From Triticum aestivum (lineage: Eukaryota; Streptophyta; Magnoliopsida; Poales; Poaceae): a stretch of 64,000 nucleotides of DNA. How positions within the stretch are numbered: position 1 is the stretch's first letter; each line of letters begins with the position of its first letter. Of this stretch, positions 63,491-64,000 are shown piece by piece. The DNA is taken from assembly GCF_018294505.1 (NCBI RefSeq), contig NC_057795.1, positions 520,505,512-520,569,511 on the forward strand, read 5' to 3'. The translations under genes were made by a program, and so were the position numbers. Below the pieces are notes generated by a model. That model saw only the letters and a list, made by a program, of their open reading frames with translations. It made no database searches and was not told the DNA's origin.

Positions 63491-64000
63491 ATGGCTGACG
63501 CTCGCCAAGCCCGTGCCGAGCGTCGGGCTGCTCTCGCCACCCGCGTCACCCAGACGGCGCCCGTCGGCGGACGCCCCCGTCGTTCTCCGTCGCCTGCTAC
63601 CAACGCTGCCACCGGCCCGTCGGGGAATGAGAAGCAGGCCTCGTCCCTGCATCCTTCGATGCGGCGCGATGTCCGCACCGCCACCCCATCGCTGACTCCA
63701 GCCGGTTCGTCGCCCCACACCCGTCGCGCCCCCACGGACGCGCACACCGCGCTGCTCCTGGCGCGTGAGCTCCTGCACTACCGCCCCGTCGACGACCTCT
63801 ACAAGTACTGGCTCGGCCGCATCACCGAGCTCGTCAGCGCCGCAGGGGGCTCTCCCATGCCGTCCCTCTCGCTGCCTCGCCCTTCATCCTGCGCAGGAGG
63901 CGAGGAGCTGGAGGTGCCTCCACCACCTCCTCCCCAAGATGGCGCCCTGGCTCCAAGGCACGCGGCCCCAGGACGAGACCCACCGCGTCCGGCGGCGCGA
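63491..64000 (+). CDS. Gag of Gyp-3, N-terminal part, open to the window end
   Basis: The ATG at 63491 lies about 70 bp after the LTR and opens a frame of 170 codons with no stop up to the last base. It starts MADARQARAERRAALATRV and later has LLLARELLHYRPVDDLYKYW. The same start and the RELLHYRPVDD segment occur in the broken gag of Gyp-1 (30440 and 30170), and in-frame continuity here shows what the intact order was. The region is rich in Ala, Arg and Pro, with a helical segment around residues 95-120. The conserved gag core and zinc knuckle would lie beyond the window. Gag would form the particle that packages the element's RNA. Confidence 0.8.
   Translation, partial: MADARQARAERRAALATRVTQTAPVGGRPRRSPSPATNAATGPSGNEKQASSLHPSMRRDVRTATPSLTPAGSSPHTRRAPTDAHTALLLARELLHYRPVDDLYKYWLGRITELVSAAGGSPMPSLSLPRPSSCAGGEELEVPPPPPPQDGALAPRHAAPGRDPPRPAAR

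Larger units (their letters stand above)
62519..64000 (+). mobile_element. Gyp-3: Gypsy-type element, 5' end only
   Basis: The 5' LTR (62519-63420), primer site and gag start are in plus orientation, and the rest lies beyond the window. The 5 bases before it, GACAC (62514-62518), should recur after its 3' LTR. Its LTR is the reverse-orientation relative of the Gyp-1 and Gyp-2 LTRs. Confidence 0.93.

Overview
This window is plant nuclear DNA made almost entirely of nested LTR retrotransposons. I found no cellular gene, rRNA, tRNA or CRISPR array. The organism is most likely a Triticeae grass (wheat, Aegilops, barley or a relative). This is inferred from a 1.8-kb LTR with the ends of the BARE-1/Angela/WIS Copia group, a pair of LTRs over 5 kb long around a non-coding centre (a LARD-like layout), and many Gypsy elements that carry an antisense extra ORF (aORF) between pol and the 3' LTR. 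Names used here (Fat-1/2/3, Host-H, LARD-1, Gyp-1/2/3, Solo-1) are local labels.

Nesting, from oldest to youngest, read from 5-bp target site duplications (TSDs) and from reading frames that resume across the insertions. The outermost element is Fat-3 (57122-62518, minus strand, left part outside the window). Host-H (plus strand) sits inside it and runs from before the window to about 57121. Host-H was hit five times: Fat-1 (1-2110, left part outside), LARD-1 (2319-14999, TSD GATCA), Fat-2 (18573-37976, TSD ACGAG), Solo-1 (solo LTR 42290-46025, TSD AGCAC) and Gyp-2 (47158-55676, no clean TSD). Fat-2 was itself hit by Gyp-1 (22105-31487, TSD ATGAC). Fat-3 also holds an Angela-type solo LTR (60469-62248, TSD GAAAC) and the start of Gyp-3 (from 62519, cut by the window end).

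Coding content: Host-H, Fat-2, Fat-3 and Gyp-2 keep recognisable protease, reverse transcriptase, RNase H and/or integrase regions. All are broken by stops and frameshifts, and several have substitutions at catalytic residues. Host-H, Fat-2, Fat-3 and Gyp-1 also carry antisense, intron-containing aORFs with a region like the plant 'putative gypsy type transposon' family (Pfam Transposase_28) and coiled coils. LARD-1 and the two solo LTRs encode nothing convincing. The only open reading frame still intact as far as it can be followed is the gag start of Gyp-3 (63491 to the window end).

The most interesting feature is in Gyp-2. The slot that holds the aORF in its relative Gyp-1 instead holds a decayed, intronless 245-codon frame (48399-49136, plus strand). 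It has an AT-hook followed by a region that reads like a plant B3 DNA-binding domain. The upstream sequence is similar in both elements. This looks like a host transcription-factor-like gene captured as retrotransposon cargo.
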